Source: Staphylococcus lugdunensis
GTDB lineage: Bacteria > Bacillota > Bacilli > Staphylococcales > Staphylococcaceae
Direction of reading: 5' to 3'
NCBI RefSeq assembly: GCF_002901705.1
Contig: NZ_PPPV01000016.1
Coordinates: forward strand, 834,874-877,505
Length of the DNA stretch: 42,632 nucleotides
Shown here: one piece after another, positions 26,385 through 35,011 of the stretch
How the letters are laid out: each line of letters opens with the position of its first letter
How positions within the stretch are numbered: the first letter of the stretch is position 1
The notes under the pieces: generated by a model
What the model saw: only the letters and a program-made list of their open reading frames with translations
The model's database searches: none
What the model was told of the DNA's origin: nothing
Program-made: the position numbers and the translations under genes

Positions 26385-27374
26385 TTAATTCGCTGCATAT
26401 GCAGAAACTGGATAATGCTCTGAATAGTCATTGTATCGGTAAGTCTTACCCCAAGATTTTACAGACCATTCTGGTGACTTCACTTTGTGTGTATGATTAT
26501 GCCATGAACTTGGTTGTGCATGGTCTCGATCTAGTAAAATATAATCTAAATGTTGCGGCTCTAATTTAGGATAATTATAATTCGCAATGCCGTTAGTTTG
26601 TGTATCCCAACTATACGCGTTGCCCTCGTATTGTTTAGGCATTGAAACATTCAAGTTATCAGACATTTTCTGATATTCCGCTGAACCTTTAATGACATTT
26701 AAATCACCGCCAATATATACGGGTTCATCTTTTGGAATATTTTTATCTTTGATAAATTGTTTGATTTCTTCCATTTGACTCTGTCTAATCGTTTGATCTT
26801 TCCCTTTCATACATACTGGGTCTTCTGCTTGAAGGTGCGTTCCAATAATATGTTGGTATTTACCGTTTTTATTAATTTTAATGTATGCAAAGCCTTTATT
26901 GCCTACACTGTCAGCGCCACAACCATTTTTGTAAATATGTTGTTCTTGTTGTACGATTGGCCATTTACTCACGATACCAACGCCACCGCTCACTTTTTTC
27001 AATTTTCTATAAGATCCAGATGTCTTTTGCCAACCTTCTGTACCTTGACCAACAATTGGTGTTTGATAAGGATATTGTGATTTTAAATTTGTTAAAAGTC
27101 GATTTGATGCCTTGTGATCAAATAATTCATTTAAAATTACAACGTCTTGACCTTGGATATAATCCGCTTTTGAAATTAAATCAGCGCGCTGAGATTGCCC
27201 CCAATTAGGATATATTGCTGTAGGCAAGAAATAAACATTATGTGTTGTAATTTTAAGGCTGTCTTCAGTATTGCGTTCGCTAGCATATGTAATTGATGAA
27301 AATACTAATAATAAACTGCTCAATACGACCACCGTAGTTATGATACATTTACGTTGCCAATCCAAATACATCAT
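26385..27374 (-). CDS. hlb: Sphingomyelinase C, beta-haemolysin type
   Basis: A 329-residue secreted phosphodiesterase, almost the same length as S. aureus Hlb. A basic N-terminus and hydrophobic segment (about 10-30) form the signal peptide, with a likely cut after TYAS. The DNase I-fold motifs are in order: THNVYFLP with YPNWGQSQRADL, DVVILNE (metal-binding Glu), HIIGTHLQAEDPVC, YIGGDLNVIKG and SEHYPV with the catalytic His. Two cysteines (GCGAD, DPVCMK) match the disulfide pair. It hydrolyses sphingomyelin to ceramide and phosphocholine in host membranes. GAGGTG precedes the start. No prophage interruption, in contrast to many S. aureus strains. Confidence 0.94.
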   Translation of the reverse strand: MMYLDWQRKCIITTVVVLSSLLLVFSSITYASERNTEDSLKITTHNVYFLPTAIYPNWGQSQRADLISKADYIQGQDVVILNELFDHKASNRLLTNLKSQYPYQTPIVGQGTEGWQKTSGSYRKLKKVSGGVGIVSKWPIVQQEQHIYKNGCGADSVGNKGFAYIKINKNGKYQHIIGTHLQAEDPVCMKGKDQTIRQSQMEEIKQFIKDKNIPKDEPVYIGGDLNVIKGSAEYQKMSDNLNVSMPKQYEGNAYSWDTQTNGIANYNYPKLEPQHLDYILLDRDHAQPSSWHNHTHKVKSPEWSVKSWGKTYRYNDYSEHYPVSAYAAN

Positions 27375-27833
27375 TTATACACCTCATTTCATTTGATGCA
27401 ATGATTATAACAAATGAAATAAAGTTATTTTTAAAAATTACTATAACTAAATAAAATTTTAATAAAAAATTAAAACCTAAATATTCTGTTTAATTCTATT
27501 GAAAGTATTACAGCGTTATCTAATTATATTCAAATTTGGTCTAGTCACGGGGCTGGTAGTATTTGTGATAAGTATTTAGATGCTGTTAACATCATCTTGT
27601 CATTTATTATAAAGCTGAAAACGATTGATTTACCGATGCTTTAATACTTGAATCACTCAGAAAGAAATTGAAAGCATAAGTTTTTAAAATATCATAAAGA
27701 TTAATACTACTAATAAGAAAAAAGCTGTAAACTGAGCATCAAGACAAAAAAGCTAATTTTAAAAACGCTCTAAATAATAAAACATGAGACTAAGTAACAT
27801 CCATTTACTTAATCCCATGCTTTAACATAAATT
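27375..27833. other. Intergenic region with decayed reading frame and isaB terminator
   Basis: A plus-strand frame from about 27480 reads IESITALSNYIQIWSS, then HGAGSICDKYLDAVN, and closes, with a second piece (FTDALILESLRKKLKA) in another frame to about 27680. This looks like a decayed gene of unknown family without a usable start. At 27778-27823 an imperfect long hairpin (CATGAGACTAAGTAA with TTACTTAATCCCATG) flanked by A and T runs probably terminates the minus-strand IsaB-like gene. Confidence 0.4.
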
Positions 27834-28319
27834 CTACTCACTAATTATTTGACATTTAATTACATATCCCTTTTTATCAACATAAAATCTTACATCTTTG
27901 TTTCCAATTTTATAAGTACATTCTTTTCCCCATGCTGATGAAGAATAATATTTTGGTTCCCCGTAATGTTTAATTAATTCTTTTTTACTAACAGATTTGC
28001 CATCTAGTGAGAAAAAAACACCATTAGCTTTATGATTAGAAACCCAATAATATGTTTGATCATATAAATTTTTATGATTTTTAACTGATGAATTTTTAGT
28101 AATCTTATAACCATTCATCTTGAAAGTGTCGAATTTTAAAGATTTTTTAAAATTCTTATCCAGTATAAACCGACTTTGATATGCTGTATAACCACTATAA
28201 TTATAATAAGGTTTAACAGATTCTTGCGCATGTGCTTGAGTTACATTAAATAATTCGGGCGTTACGGAAAAGCCCAAAACAAGACTACTAGCTAAAATAA
28301 ATTTAGAAACTTTTTTCAT
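27834..28319 (-). CDS. isaB: IsaB-like secreted protein
   Basis: A 161-residue exported protein. The signal peptide (MKKVSKFILASSLVLGFSV to about residue 31) probably ends at AHAQE. The mature part opens PYYNYSGYTAYQSRFILDKN, then KFDTFKMNGYKITKN and YDQTYYWVS, which lines up with S. aureus immunodominant antigen B (PYYTYNGY, FILDKNF, KFNGIKLAKT). IsaB is a surface/extracellular protein reported to bind nucleic acids. Length is slightly below the S. aureus protein. A single cysteine pair position (CTYK, KCQI) could form a disulfide. Its promoter overlaps a perfect 24-bp palindrome. Confidence 0.8.
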   Translation of the reverse strand: MKKVSKFILASSLVLGFSVTPELFNVTQAHAQESVKPYYNYSGYTAYQSRFILDKNFKKSLKFDTFKMNGYKITKNSSVKNHKNLYDQTYYWVSNHKANGVFFSLDGKSVSKKELIKHYGEPKYYSSSAWGKECTYKIGNKDVRFYVDKKGYVIKCQIISE

Positions 28320-28352
28320 AAAAAACCCTCCTCATTAATTGTGTTACAGTTT

Positions 28353-28376
28353 TATTGTTACATTAATGTAACAATA
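28353..28376. promoter_or_regulatory. Perfect 24-bp palindrome overlapping the isaB promoter
   Basis: The inner 20 bases are TTGTTACATTAATGTAACAA, extended by TA on each side, so the dyad is perfect over 24 bp. On the minus strand TTGAAA and TAACAA, 16 bases apart, form a plausible promoter overlapping it, about 35-55 bases before the isaB start. A dimeric repressor site is the simplest reading. I do not recognise the regulator. Confidence 0.6.
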
Positions 28377-28519
28377 TTTCAAGAATATTACAAACAAAAA
28401 TTTATCTTTTGCCAATTACAATGTAAAATGCGTAATATAATTAAAAAAGAGCGCTATATAAGTTATTTTAGATATCAAAAATTTGATAAAGATGTAATAG
28501 CAGTAGTTGATGGATATTA

Positions 28520-28879
28520 GTTTTATATTATTTACTAAAATTACCTCATAATAATAACTTTCTTCATCTGTTAAATTACCTACATAAAAAGCAGATGTCC
28601 TTTTTTAACTTTTATACCTAACTTATAACCATTCCCTTTCAATTTATATCCTCTTTTACTTTATAATTATTAATATAAACATATAATGACATATAACAAT
28701 TTATGATTATGTTCCGTTGAGTGATATTGTTTATAATCCCAGTAGCTACCTTCATTTTTTAAGTCAATCAACTCAAATATCTTCTGTTTCAATGATTGAT
28801 TTCTCATGCCAAAACAACTTCCAAATTTGTTACCTTTTATTATTTTTTCAAATGTATTATCTAACAATAGTATTGTCAA
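28520..28879 (-). pseudogene. Decayed gene of unknown family
   Basis: An open stretch (MTILLLDNTFEKIIKGNKFG to YVIICLY) is followed, after three stop codons in the same frame, by SKRGYKLKGNGYKLGIKVKK and GHLLF, then by VGNLTDEESYYYEVILVNNI in a shifted frame. The continued protein-like composition over about 115 codons with several stops and a frameshift indicates a dead gene. The rest of the 784-base gap between isaB and the Lrp gene holds nothing else I can support. Confidence 0.4.
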
Positions 28880-29103
28880 AAATATTAAAATATCATTTAA
28901 ACTACAGTTATAAATAATGATTAATTATTAGTTTTACAATCTAAATCACTTATGATACTCTTCACAAAAACACAATAGCAATTCTCATAAGCTTCATATT
29001 TTCTAATACGTCCAAACCCCTTTACAAAGGTGCTAAAAAAACGTATCTATTAAGCATTTACTTTATTACAATTATTAATTACATTTACACATACTCTCTT
29101 CAG

Positions 29104-29517
29104 CTATATGACTTTTGAAAAAATAAACTGGCTTTTCGTGTGTCCATATGGCTGTAGTAGATCTATGAATGATTCTACTGAACTCATGTTTTCCAATCGA
29201 ACTTTGAACACAAAGCAAGCGTCACCAGATACTCGATAACAAAAATCCACATTATCTTGTTCCGATATAAATTTTTTAAAATCTACGTATCTATTATTCT
29301 TGATAGTTATCTCAATCAAAATTTCAACGTCATATCCTAACTTCTCATAATCAATATTAATTGTGTAACTTTTTATTATGCCTAAATCTACCATCTTATT
29401 TATTCTTTCTCTTACAGCAGGTGCAGATAAATTCACCTGTTTACTTATTTCATTAATAGTCATTCTACTATTCTTTTCTAATATATTTAGTATTTTTTCA
29501 TTTATTAAGTCATTCAC
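29104..29517 (-). CDS. Lrp/AsnC-family regulator
   Basis: A 137-residue protein of typical Lrp size. The N-terminal winged helix (about 1-50) reads ILEKNSRMTINEISKQVNLS then APAVRERINKM; the C-terminal RAM domain (about 60-137) shows GYDVEILIEITI and CYRVSGDACFVFKV, the ligand-binding and oligomerising part. GAGGT lies before the start. It is divergent from the AhpD-like gene with a 102-base spacer, so it may control that gene and itself. Effector (probably an amino acid) unknown. Confidence 0.88.
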   Translation of the reverse strand: MNDLINEKILNILEKNSRMTINEISKQVNLSAPAVRERINKMVDLGIIKSYTINIDYEKLGYDVEILIEITIKNNRYVDFKKFISEQDNVDFCYRVSGDACFVFKVRLENMSSVESFIDLLQPYGHTKSQFIFSKVI

Positions 29518-29619
29518 TTATTTTACCTCATTTATTAAATAATTTAACAACATCTACCTTTGAATTGGTATTCATTATTTATTATAACATGTGTATTATT
29601 AATTAAAGGAGATGATAAA

Positions 29620-30036
29620 ATGGCGTTAATAAATTATAGTAATATTGGTAAGACACCTTTTCAACAGTTATTAGGACACAATGAAAATATACTAAAATCT
29701 TGGAATGATTTAGCTAATCTTTTAAGTGATGATGGTGCTCTAAGTAAAGAACTTAAAGAAGAACTAAGAAGAATACTTGCTCAAGAAAATGGATGTCTAT
29801 ATTGTAAAGCAAAAGGTAGTCCTAGTAATGAATATCAAGATGAAAAATCATTACTGTGTACTGGTTTTGTTGAAGTTTATTTAAAAACAAAAGAAAACGT
29901 ACCTGAATCTACAATTCAATTACTGAAGAATGTAATGACAAATAAAGAAATTATTGAATTAATTACATTTACTTTATTTACTACAGCACAACAACATTTA
30001 GGAGCAATTTTGAAATTATCAAGTGAAACTAACTGA
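29620..30036 (+). CDS. AhpD/carboxymuconolactone decarboxylase-like protein
   Basis: About 138 residues, starting at ATG 29620 where AAAGGAGATGAT is well spaced; an upstream ATG at 29560 has no ribosome site. NGCLYCKAKG near residues 58-67 provides the CxxC of the AhpD-like fold, and the helices with LLCTGFVEVYLKTK and LITFTLFTTAQQHLGAIL fit the all-helical family. Members act in peroxide or thiol redox chemistry or as decarboxylases; no specific substrate can be read here. Divergent from an Lrp-type regulator, which probably controls it. Confidence 0.75.
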   Translation: MALINYSNIGKTPFQQLLGHNENILKSWNDLANLLSDDGALSKELKEELRRILAQENGCLYCKAKGSPSNEYQDEKSLLCTGFVEVYLKTKENVPESTIQLLKNVMTNKEIIELITFTLFTTAQQHLGAILKLSSETN

Positions 30037-30222
30037 TTTATTAAATCTTTGTATTTTAGCATCATCTCACATCAAATGAAGAAAGTTATGACTTGATGTT
30101 AAAATATTAAATATATTTTTAGTTTTCAAAAACCGTTGCTAAAGGAGATATGGAAAGCCATAACTACTGGTGAATTAGTAATAATTCCCAATAAACTCTT
30201 ACTAGAAACTAGCTAAAAAACC

Positions 30223-30243
30223 GCATCATTTATGATATGCTTC
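30223..30243. other. SCC chromosomal attachment site (attB) at the 3' end of rlmH
   Basis: The last codons of rlmH and adjoining bases contain the staphylococcal SCC target, read on the minus strand as GAAGCATATCATAAATGATG followed by CGG. Ccr recombinases insert SCC elements here. No ccr or mec genes lie in the window. Confidence 0.85.
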
Positions 30244-30705
30244 ACCTCGCATAATTTTAAACGCACGGTAAACTTGTTCTATTAAAATCACGCGCATCAT
30301 TTGGTGTGGGAAGGTCATTTTGCTGAATGAGAGTGCGTAGTTGCTACGTGTTAAGACGTCTTTATGTAATCCGTTTGATCCGCCAATAACAAAGGTGAAG
30401 TCGCTTTGGCCTTGGGTCATACGTTGTTGTAATTCTTGTGCTAAGCCTTCTGATGACAACATTTTCCCTGCAATTTCTAATGTAATGACTGTTGCTTGAG
30501 GCTTAATTTTAGCCAGGAGGCGTTGGCCTTCTTTGGCTTTTACTTGTTCTATTTCTTTGTTGCTCATATTTTCTGGTGCTTTTTCGTCTGGTACTTCTAT
30601 CAGTTCTATTTTACTATAGGCACTCAAGCGTTTTTCGTATTCTGCAATAGCCTGCTTCCAATATTTTTCTTTTAATTTTCCTACTGCAAGTATTGTGATT
30701 TTCAT
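30226..30705 (-). CDS. rlmH: 23S rRNA pseudouridine-1915 N3-methyltransferase
   Basis: A 159-residue SPOUT methyltransferase (formerly orfX), full length. [16 protein letters not shown] opens the protein; the knotted SAM site is [14 protein letters not shown] near 104-117, and the conserved end is [20 protein letters not shown] then MRGEAYHK. It methylates pseudouridine 1915 of 23S rRNA using SAM. Its final codons form the SCC attachment site. The 404-base spacer to walJ is rich in DnaA boxes. Syntenic with the origin-proximal region of staphylococci. Confidence 0.97.
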   Translation of the reverse strand: MKITILAVGKLKEKYWKQAIAEYEKRLSAYSKIELIEVPDEKAPENMSNKEIEQVKAKEGQRLLAKIKPQATVITLEIAGKMLSSEGLAQELQQRMTQGQSDFTFVIGGSNGLHKDVLTRSNYALSFSKMTFPHQMMRVILIEQVYRAFKIMRGEAYHK

Positions 30706-30734
30706 ATTAAACCTCCGTGATGAAGTAACTTATT

Positions 30735-30970
30735 CTAGTTATCCACAAGTTATTCACTTATCAACACTATACCCTCTTATTATACCAATAATGAATAAAA
30801 ATAAGCCTTATTTTTGTGATTTATTTGGAAAAAAGCGTTAATAACTTGTGATTATGTGGATAACTCTGTGAATAATGTGTATATTTTTGTGTGTATTGTT
30901 CACAACACTGGATAACTTTGCGTGAATTTGGGGATAACTTGCTTACCGTCTTACATAGTTATACACATAT
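30735..30970. promoter_or_regulatory. DnaA-box cluster between rlmH and walJ
   Basis: Two perfect DnaA boxes (TTATCCACA) occur at 30739-30747 (plus) and 30855-30863 (minus). One-mismatch boxes lie at 30758-30766 (TTATCAACA), 30867-30875 (minus, TTATTCACA), 30929-30937 (minus, TTATCCCCA) and 30959-30967 (TTATACACA); two-mismatch boxes at 30750-30758 and 30907-30915. Eight sites in about 230 bases is far above chance. In B. subtilis the homologous gene (yydA) is, as I recall, one of the in vivo DnaA-binding loci outside oriC. Confidence 0.75.
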
Positions 30971-31041
30971 ATTATGTGTTAACTGACAGCGTTTCAATTA
31001 TTCATTTCTTAGACTGCCCTTCTACTTAATTAATAACAAAT

Positions 31042-31097
31042 AAAATGAACAGGATTAAGTCTGTCATGTTAAGACTTTATTATCCTGCTCATTAAAA
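31042..31097. terminator. Terminator downstream of walJ
   Basis: AATGAACAGGATTAAGTCT pairs with AAGACTTTATTATCCTGCTC plus ATT over a long imperfect stem; on the minus strand it is followed by TTTTATTT. It lies just after the walJ stop and separates it from the DnaA-box region. Confidence 0.7.
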
Positions 31098-31109
31098 TAG
31101 CATTTGAAA

Positions 31110-31910
31110 CTATAGTGTATAAATAGGTGTTGCTTGTGCTTTATCCGTATCACATAATAACACTTCTTTTTGTGTATCAATGTCATGTTCATTCAATACT
31201 TGACCGACACTCATACGTGCTAAATCTTTCATATTATTATCTTGAGATAAGTGCGATAAATAAATGCGCTTTGTGTTTCCTGTGATTACATCTGTCATTG
31301 CGTGTCCTGCATCTTCGTTAGACACATGCCCCATATCACTGAGGATACGTTGCTTTGTCTTCCATGGATATCGACACATGCGCAACATATCTACATCGTG
31401 GTTACTTTCAAACATAAAGACGTCACTACCATGTATCATGCCTTTCATGCGGTCTGAAATATATCCTGTATCCGTAATCATTGTAAATTTCTTATAATTA
31501 TTATGAAAAATGTAAAATTGTGGATCAATCGCATCATGTGAAACGTTAAATGATTCAATATCAAAGCCTGCGATTGACTTCGTTTCATATGGATTGAATA
31601 TAAATTTTTGTTCCATCGGTATTTTGTTATCTTTCTTTTCAATCATTTTCCATGTCTTTTCATTCGCATAAATTGGCAAATGATACTTACGTGCTAAGAC
31701 TCCTAATCCTTTAATATGATCACTATGCTCATGTGTCACGAGTATACCGTTTAAATCGCTTATATTTCTGTCGATTTGGCTAAACAGATTTTCCATTTTC
31801 TTACCTGTTAAACCGACATCAACTAACAAGCTGCCTTTTTCACTTTCTACATAAGTAGCATTACCAGTACTGCCGCTAGCTAAGACGCTCATACGTATCA
31901 CGTCACTCAT
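31110..31910 (-). CDS. walJ: MBL-fold metallohydrolase WalJ (YycJ)
   Basis: A 266-residue metallo-beta-lactamase-fold protein, full length. The metal site is [12 protein letters not shown] near 57-68, with further ligands in FNVSHDA and TDTGYISD and the final SHLSQDN. YycJ/WalJ proteins are phosphodiesterases or nucleases implicated in DNA repair or replication-linked coordination. In S. aureus walJ is the fifth gene of walRKHIJ; here it is separated from walI by 5.5 kb holding opposite-strand ica genes. A separate promoter lies upstream (31991-32018), and AGGAAGG precedes the start. Confidence 0.94.
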   Translation of the reverse strand: MSDVIRMSVLASGSTGNATYVESEKGSLLVDVGLTGKKMENLFSQIDRNISDLNGILVTHEHSDHIKGLGVLARKYHLPIYANEKTWKMIEKKDNKIPMEQKFIFNPYETKSIAGFDIESFNVSHDAIDPQFYIFHNNYKKFTMITDTGYISDRMKGMIHGSDVFMFESNHDVDMLRMCRYPWKTKQRILSDMGHVSNEDAGHAMTDVITGNTKRIYLSHLSQDNNMKDLARMSVGQVLNEHDIDTQKEVLLCDTDKAQATPIYTL

Positions 31911-31990
31911 CCTTCCTACTATCTGTCATGCTGTGTGTTATTATTTACACTCCCCTTAGAGGTCCTCCTATGTAAATCAACCATCCACAC

Positions 31991-32018
31991 GTTATACATC
32001 AGTGACCGTTATTATCAA
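31991..32018 (-). promoter_or_regulatory. Predicted walJ promoter
   Basis: On the minus strand TTGATA (32013-32018) and TATAAC (31991-31996) are 16 bases apart, about 80 bases upstream of the walJ start. This would let walJ be expressed despite separation from walRKHI. The remaining sequence to the GH20 gene promoter (32020-32400) shows no gene. Confidence 0.5.
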
Positions 32019-32405
32019 TGATATGTTATCACGCTGTATCACAAGCACATCATCGTATTCCGTCCTCTAAAATATCTTTATATATTACTATACCAATTAT
32101 AAGAACAATGTGCCAATACACAGATTTAAAATAGCGCGCATATTTTTATTTTAAGTTTCTGTATGTACGCTTATGCATCTAGAAAATATTTCATATGTTA
32201 TCACCTTTTTATCGTTCATGCGCAATTCTTCTATCAATAGTTGAATCGTATATATTTTGTTTTCCTTATTGTGCTATATTTTATACTACCTTCACAGTTC
32301 CTTCTCTATACTGTAAGTCTTCCCTTATTTGATTATGCCGTTTGTCTTGTACTTCATAAAACTATAAATAAGCCTTGTGAGATATAGATGGAAAATTACT
32401 ATATA

Positions 32406-32434
32406 TTGAAAAATGTAAACTTTTATTTTATTAT
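32406..32434 (+). promoter_or_regulatory. Predicted promoter of the GH20 hydrolase gene
   Basis: TTGAAA (32406-32411) and TATTAT (32429-32434) with the ideal 17-base spacing, about 70 bases before the GH20 start codon. Confidence 0.55.
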
Positions 32435-32503
32435 CTTAAACAATTGTTATTGCACTATTACTAATTACTTATGCACCATATTAAAAATAAAAGAGGGGCA
32501 ATT

Positions 32504-33538
32504 ATGAAAAAGCTTAGTGCCATTATTGTTATTTTATTACTTATTGTATTCACTTTCTTTCCTAAGCATAGTAAGCAATCTGATATTGAAAAGGGTATTT
32601 CTATTGATATTGCACGGACGCATTATACTAAAGATAGCATTAAGAAAATCATCGGCGAGCTTAGCCGTGTCAATGGGCGTTATCTACAATTACACCTTGC
32701 TGACAATGACAATTATAGTATTTACTCAAATGTCTTAGGTCAAACGTCTACCCATTCAAATCACTATTACCTCACAAAAGCAGAATTGCGTGAGCTTGTT
32801 CAATATGCCAATAAACACCATGTCCAGCTTATTCCTGAATTAGACTTCCCTGCACATTCAAAAGCCATGCTGACGTTACTCCATAAACATCATCCCTCCC
32901 AATATCGACAGGTTGTTTCTAGCTATGATAATACAATGCTTGATTTTCAACAAAATCAGGCAGCGCTTGATGTATCTCGTCAGTTAATCAATGAAGTTGC
33001 TGATATTTTCTATCAAACGCCATATAAAGACAATTTAAAAATGGTTATCGGTGGAGATGAGGTGCCTGGTGGAGGCGCACATCAACGTGATTTTGTTTCA
33101 TACATGAATCAGCTTGCAGACACTGTCCAAGCAAAGCATTATACGCCTAAGATGTGGAATGATTCTTTGACACATGAAGGACTCAAAAATTTAAATCACA
33201 GCATTATTATTATGTATTGGCATCAACCATCCAAACAGTCACCATCGCCAACTGACTTTTTCACTAACCACTTTATGGTCGAAAATTTTAATCGTTCTGT
33301 TTACTACGTCTTTCCTAGAGCACAGCAAAGCACACATTCGTTAGCTAAGCAGAAAGCTGATATTGCCGACACACGTTTAACAGATTTTAATACAGCTAAT
33401 ATGCGTAAAGACCCGCATTTCAATAGTTATATTAATGGTGAATATCTCACATTTTGGGGAGAATTTGCTTCAGATTTAAAACAGATCAATTTAATCGAGT
33501 ATGTATATAAGTTTATTCGCATTTATTTTAATTCCTAA
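32504..33538 (+). CDS. GH20 hexosaminidase, dispersin B-like
   Basis: About 344 residues from ATG 32504 (ribosome site AGAGGGG; the upstream ATG at 32471 is unsupported). An N-terminal hydrophobic segment (MKKLSAIIVILLLIVFTFF) acts as signal peptide or anchor. The family-20 barrel motifs occur in order: GRYLQLHLADND near 57-68, LIPELDFPAHS near 106-116, the catalytic Asp-Glu pair in VIGGDEVPGG near 180-189, KMWNDSL near 216, and IMYWHQ. Dispersin B has the same order and cuts beta-1,6-N-acetylglucosamine polymers. Placed directly upstream of icaADBC on the same strand, it probably trims or releases PNAG. Activity on PNAG is inferred. Confidence 0.87.
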   Translation: MKKLSAIIVILLLIVFTFFPKHSKQSDIEKGISIDIARTHYTKDSIKKIIGELSRVNGRYLQLHLADNDNYSIYSNVLGQTSTHSNHYYLTKAELRELVQYANKHHVQLIPELDFPAHSKAMLTLLHKHHPSQYRQVVSSYDNTMLDFQQNQAALDVSRQLINEVADIFYQTPYKDNLKMVIGGDEVPGGGAHQRDFVSYMNQLADTVQAKHYTPKMWNDSLTHEGLKNLNHSIIIMYWHQPSKQSPSPTDFFTNHFMVENFNRSVYYVFPRAQQSTHSLAKQKADIADTRLTDFNTANMRKDPHFNSYINGEYLTFWGEFASDLKQINLIEYVYKFIRIYFNS

Positions 33539-33723
33539 CTCCTTAAGGTTAATTTTTTTCAGCAAAAAAGATTTTCTTCACGATAATTGTTTTTGCTAGA
33601 AGAAAAGAAACACATATTGATTTTTCTTACAGATAAAATTTTTATTTGAATTTAGTGAGTTCATTTGTAGATTTTTTACAAAAAAATTATTTTTATATGT
33701 CTTTTTTATAAATTAAAAAAGTG

Positions 33724-33752
33724 TTGCAATACCTAAATTTTTACCTTATCAT
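33724..33752 (+). promoter_or_regulatory. Predicted icaADBC promoter
   Basis: TTGCAA (33724-33729) and TATCAT (33747-33752) are exactly 17 bases apart and lie about 36 bases before the icaA start, which has GGAGGGCG. No icaR gene is present in the window, so the usual repressor does not act from the neighbouring position. Confidence 0.6.
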
Positions 33753-33788
33753 CATCAATGCACAATACATTTTTGATGGAGGGCGAAA

Positions 33789-35011
33789 ATGAAATATTTA
33801 AATTTGTTAATTCTCTATCCACTTTTCATGTCAATGTTTTGGATAGTAGGAACGGTTATTTATATGCTCTTTTCAGAAATTTGGCTTAAAAGGAAGCCAA
33901 ATAAAGACATCGGTGATCAAGGTATTTCCTTTTTAATTCCTTGTTTTAACGAGGAAGAGACGATTGAAGACACGATTTCGAATTTGTTATCGTTAGAGTT
34001 TCCAAATAAACAAATTATTGTGATTAATGATGGGAGCTCTGACAATTCTGCTGAAGTTATTTACAAGCTGCAAAAAACATTAGATTTCACTTTTGTTGAT
34101 TTAGAAAAAACCAAGGGAAAGCAAACGCCTTAAATCAAGGTTTGAACTATGCACAATATGATCTAGTGATGGGCATTGATGCAGATACCTTAATTGATGA
34201 TGACGCACCTTATTTCATGTTAGAACATTTTATCGATAATCCGAAATTGGCTGCGGTAACTGGCAATCCTCGTATTAGAAATAAGAAGTCTATTCTAGGT
34301 AAAATTCAAACAATTGAGTATGCTAGCATGGTTGGCAGTATTAAACGTGCCCAATCTTTAACTGGCAAGGTCAATACTATATCGGGAGTTTTCACACTAT
34401 TCAGAAAGCGTGCGATTGAACAAGTAGGTAAGTGGGATATCGATATGATTACAGAAGACATTGCGATTTCTTGGAAATTTCATCTTGCCAACTTACACAT
34501 TAAATATGAACCCCGCGCATTATGTCGAATGCTTGTTCCTGAGACGATACCTGGCTTATGGAAACAACGTCTTCGATGGGCACAAGGTGGGCAAGAAGTT
34601 CTGATTCGGGACTTCAAACAAGGTATCAAAACACTTAATCCAGCAACGTATATGCTGATATTTGAACAAATCTTTTCATTGCTTTGGGTTCATTGCGTTG
34701 TGATTCTTTTAATTATCGATATAATTAACGCTAATTTTTTAGATTATTATTTCTTAAATTATCAATTTTCTTTATTAATCCTGTCAGCGCTGCTTTTGAC
34801 TTTTATCAATACTGTACAATTTGTTATTGCGCTATTCGTTGATAGTCGCTATGAAAAAATTAATCTTTTAACCATATTTTACTTAAGTTGGTATTCAACA
34901 ATATATTGGCTGTTAAATGCTTTGGTCGCTATTTCTGCCTTTCCAAAAGCATTAAAACGTAAAAAAGGAGCGTTTGCGACATGGACAAGTCCAGACAGAG
35001 GAAAAAATTAG
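33789..35011 (+). pseudogene. icaA: IcaA N-acetylglucosaminyltransferase, single-base frameshift
   Basis: IcaA is a membrane family-2 glycosyltransferase that polymerises UDP-GlcNAc into beta-1,6-PNAG with IcaD. The first frame (33789-34133) carries the N-terminal membrane segment, IPCFNEEETIED and VINDGSSDNSAE, then hits a stop after EKTKGK. From the same point another frame continues KANALNQGLNYAQYD, MGIDADT (metal-binding Asp), ITEDIAISWK and KQRLRWAQGG (QxxRW), then four membrane segments, to 35011. Adding one base near 34117-34121 restores about 407 residues, the normal length. As given, the gene is split; this may be a mutation, a switch at the AAA tract, or a sequencing error. The start has GGAGGGCG. 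Confidence 0.88.

Noticed and set aside
26757..27208. Two overlapping plus-strand frames of 107 codons
   Set aside because: Antisense shadows of the sphingomyelinase gene.
28717..28917. Plus-strand frame of 66 codons
   Set aside because: Antisense to the decayed gene; no ribosome site and no protein features.
1..30226. ccr recombinase or mec genes of an SCC element
   Set aside because: None of the coding regions resembles a large serine recombinase or mecA; only attachment-site-like sequences are present.
32471..32503. Upstream start for the GH20 gene
   Set aside because: The extension gives a polar start ahead of the signal segment and lacks a ribosome site, whereas AGAGGGG precedes 32504.
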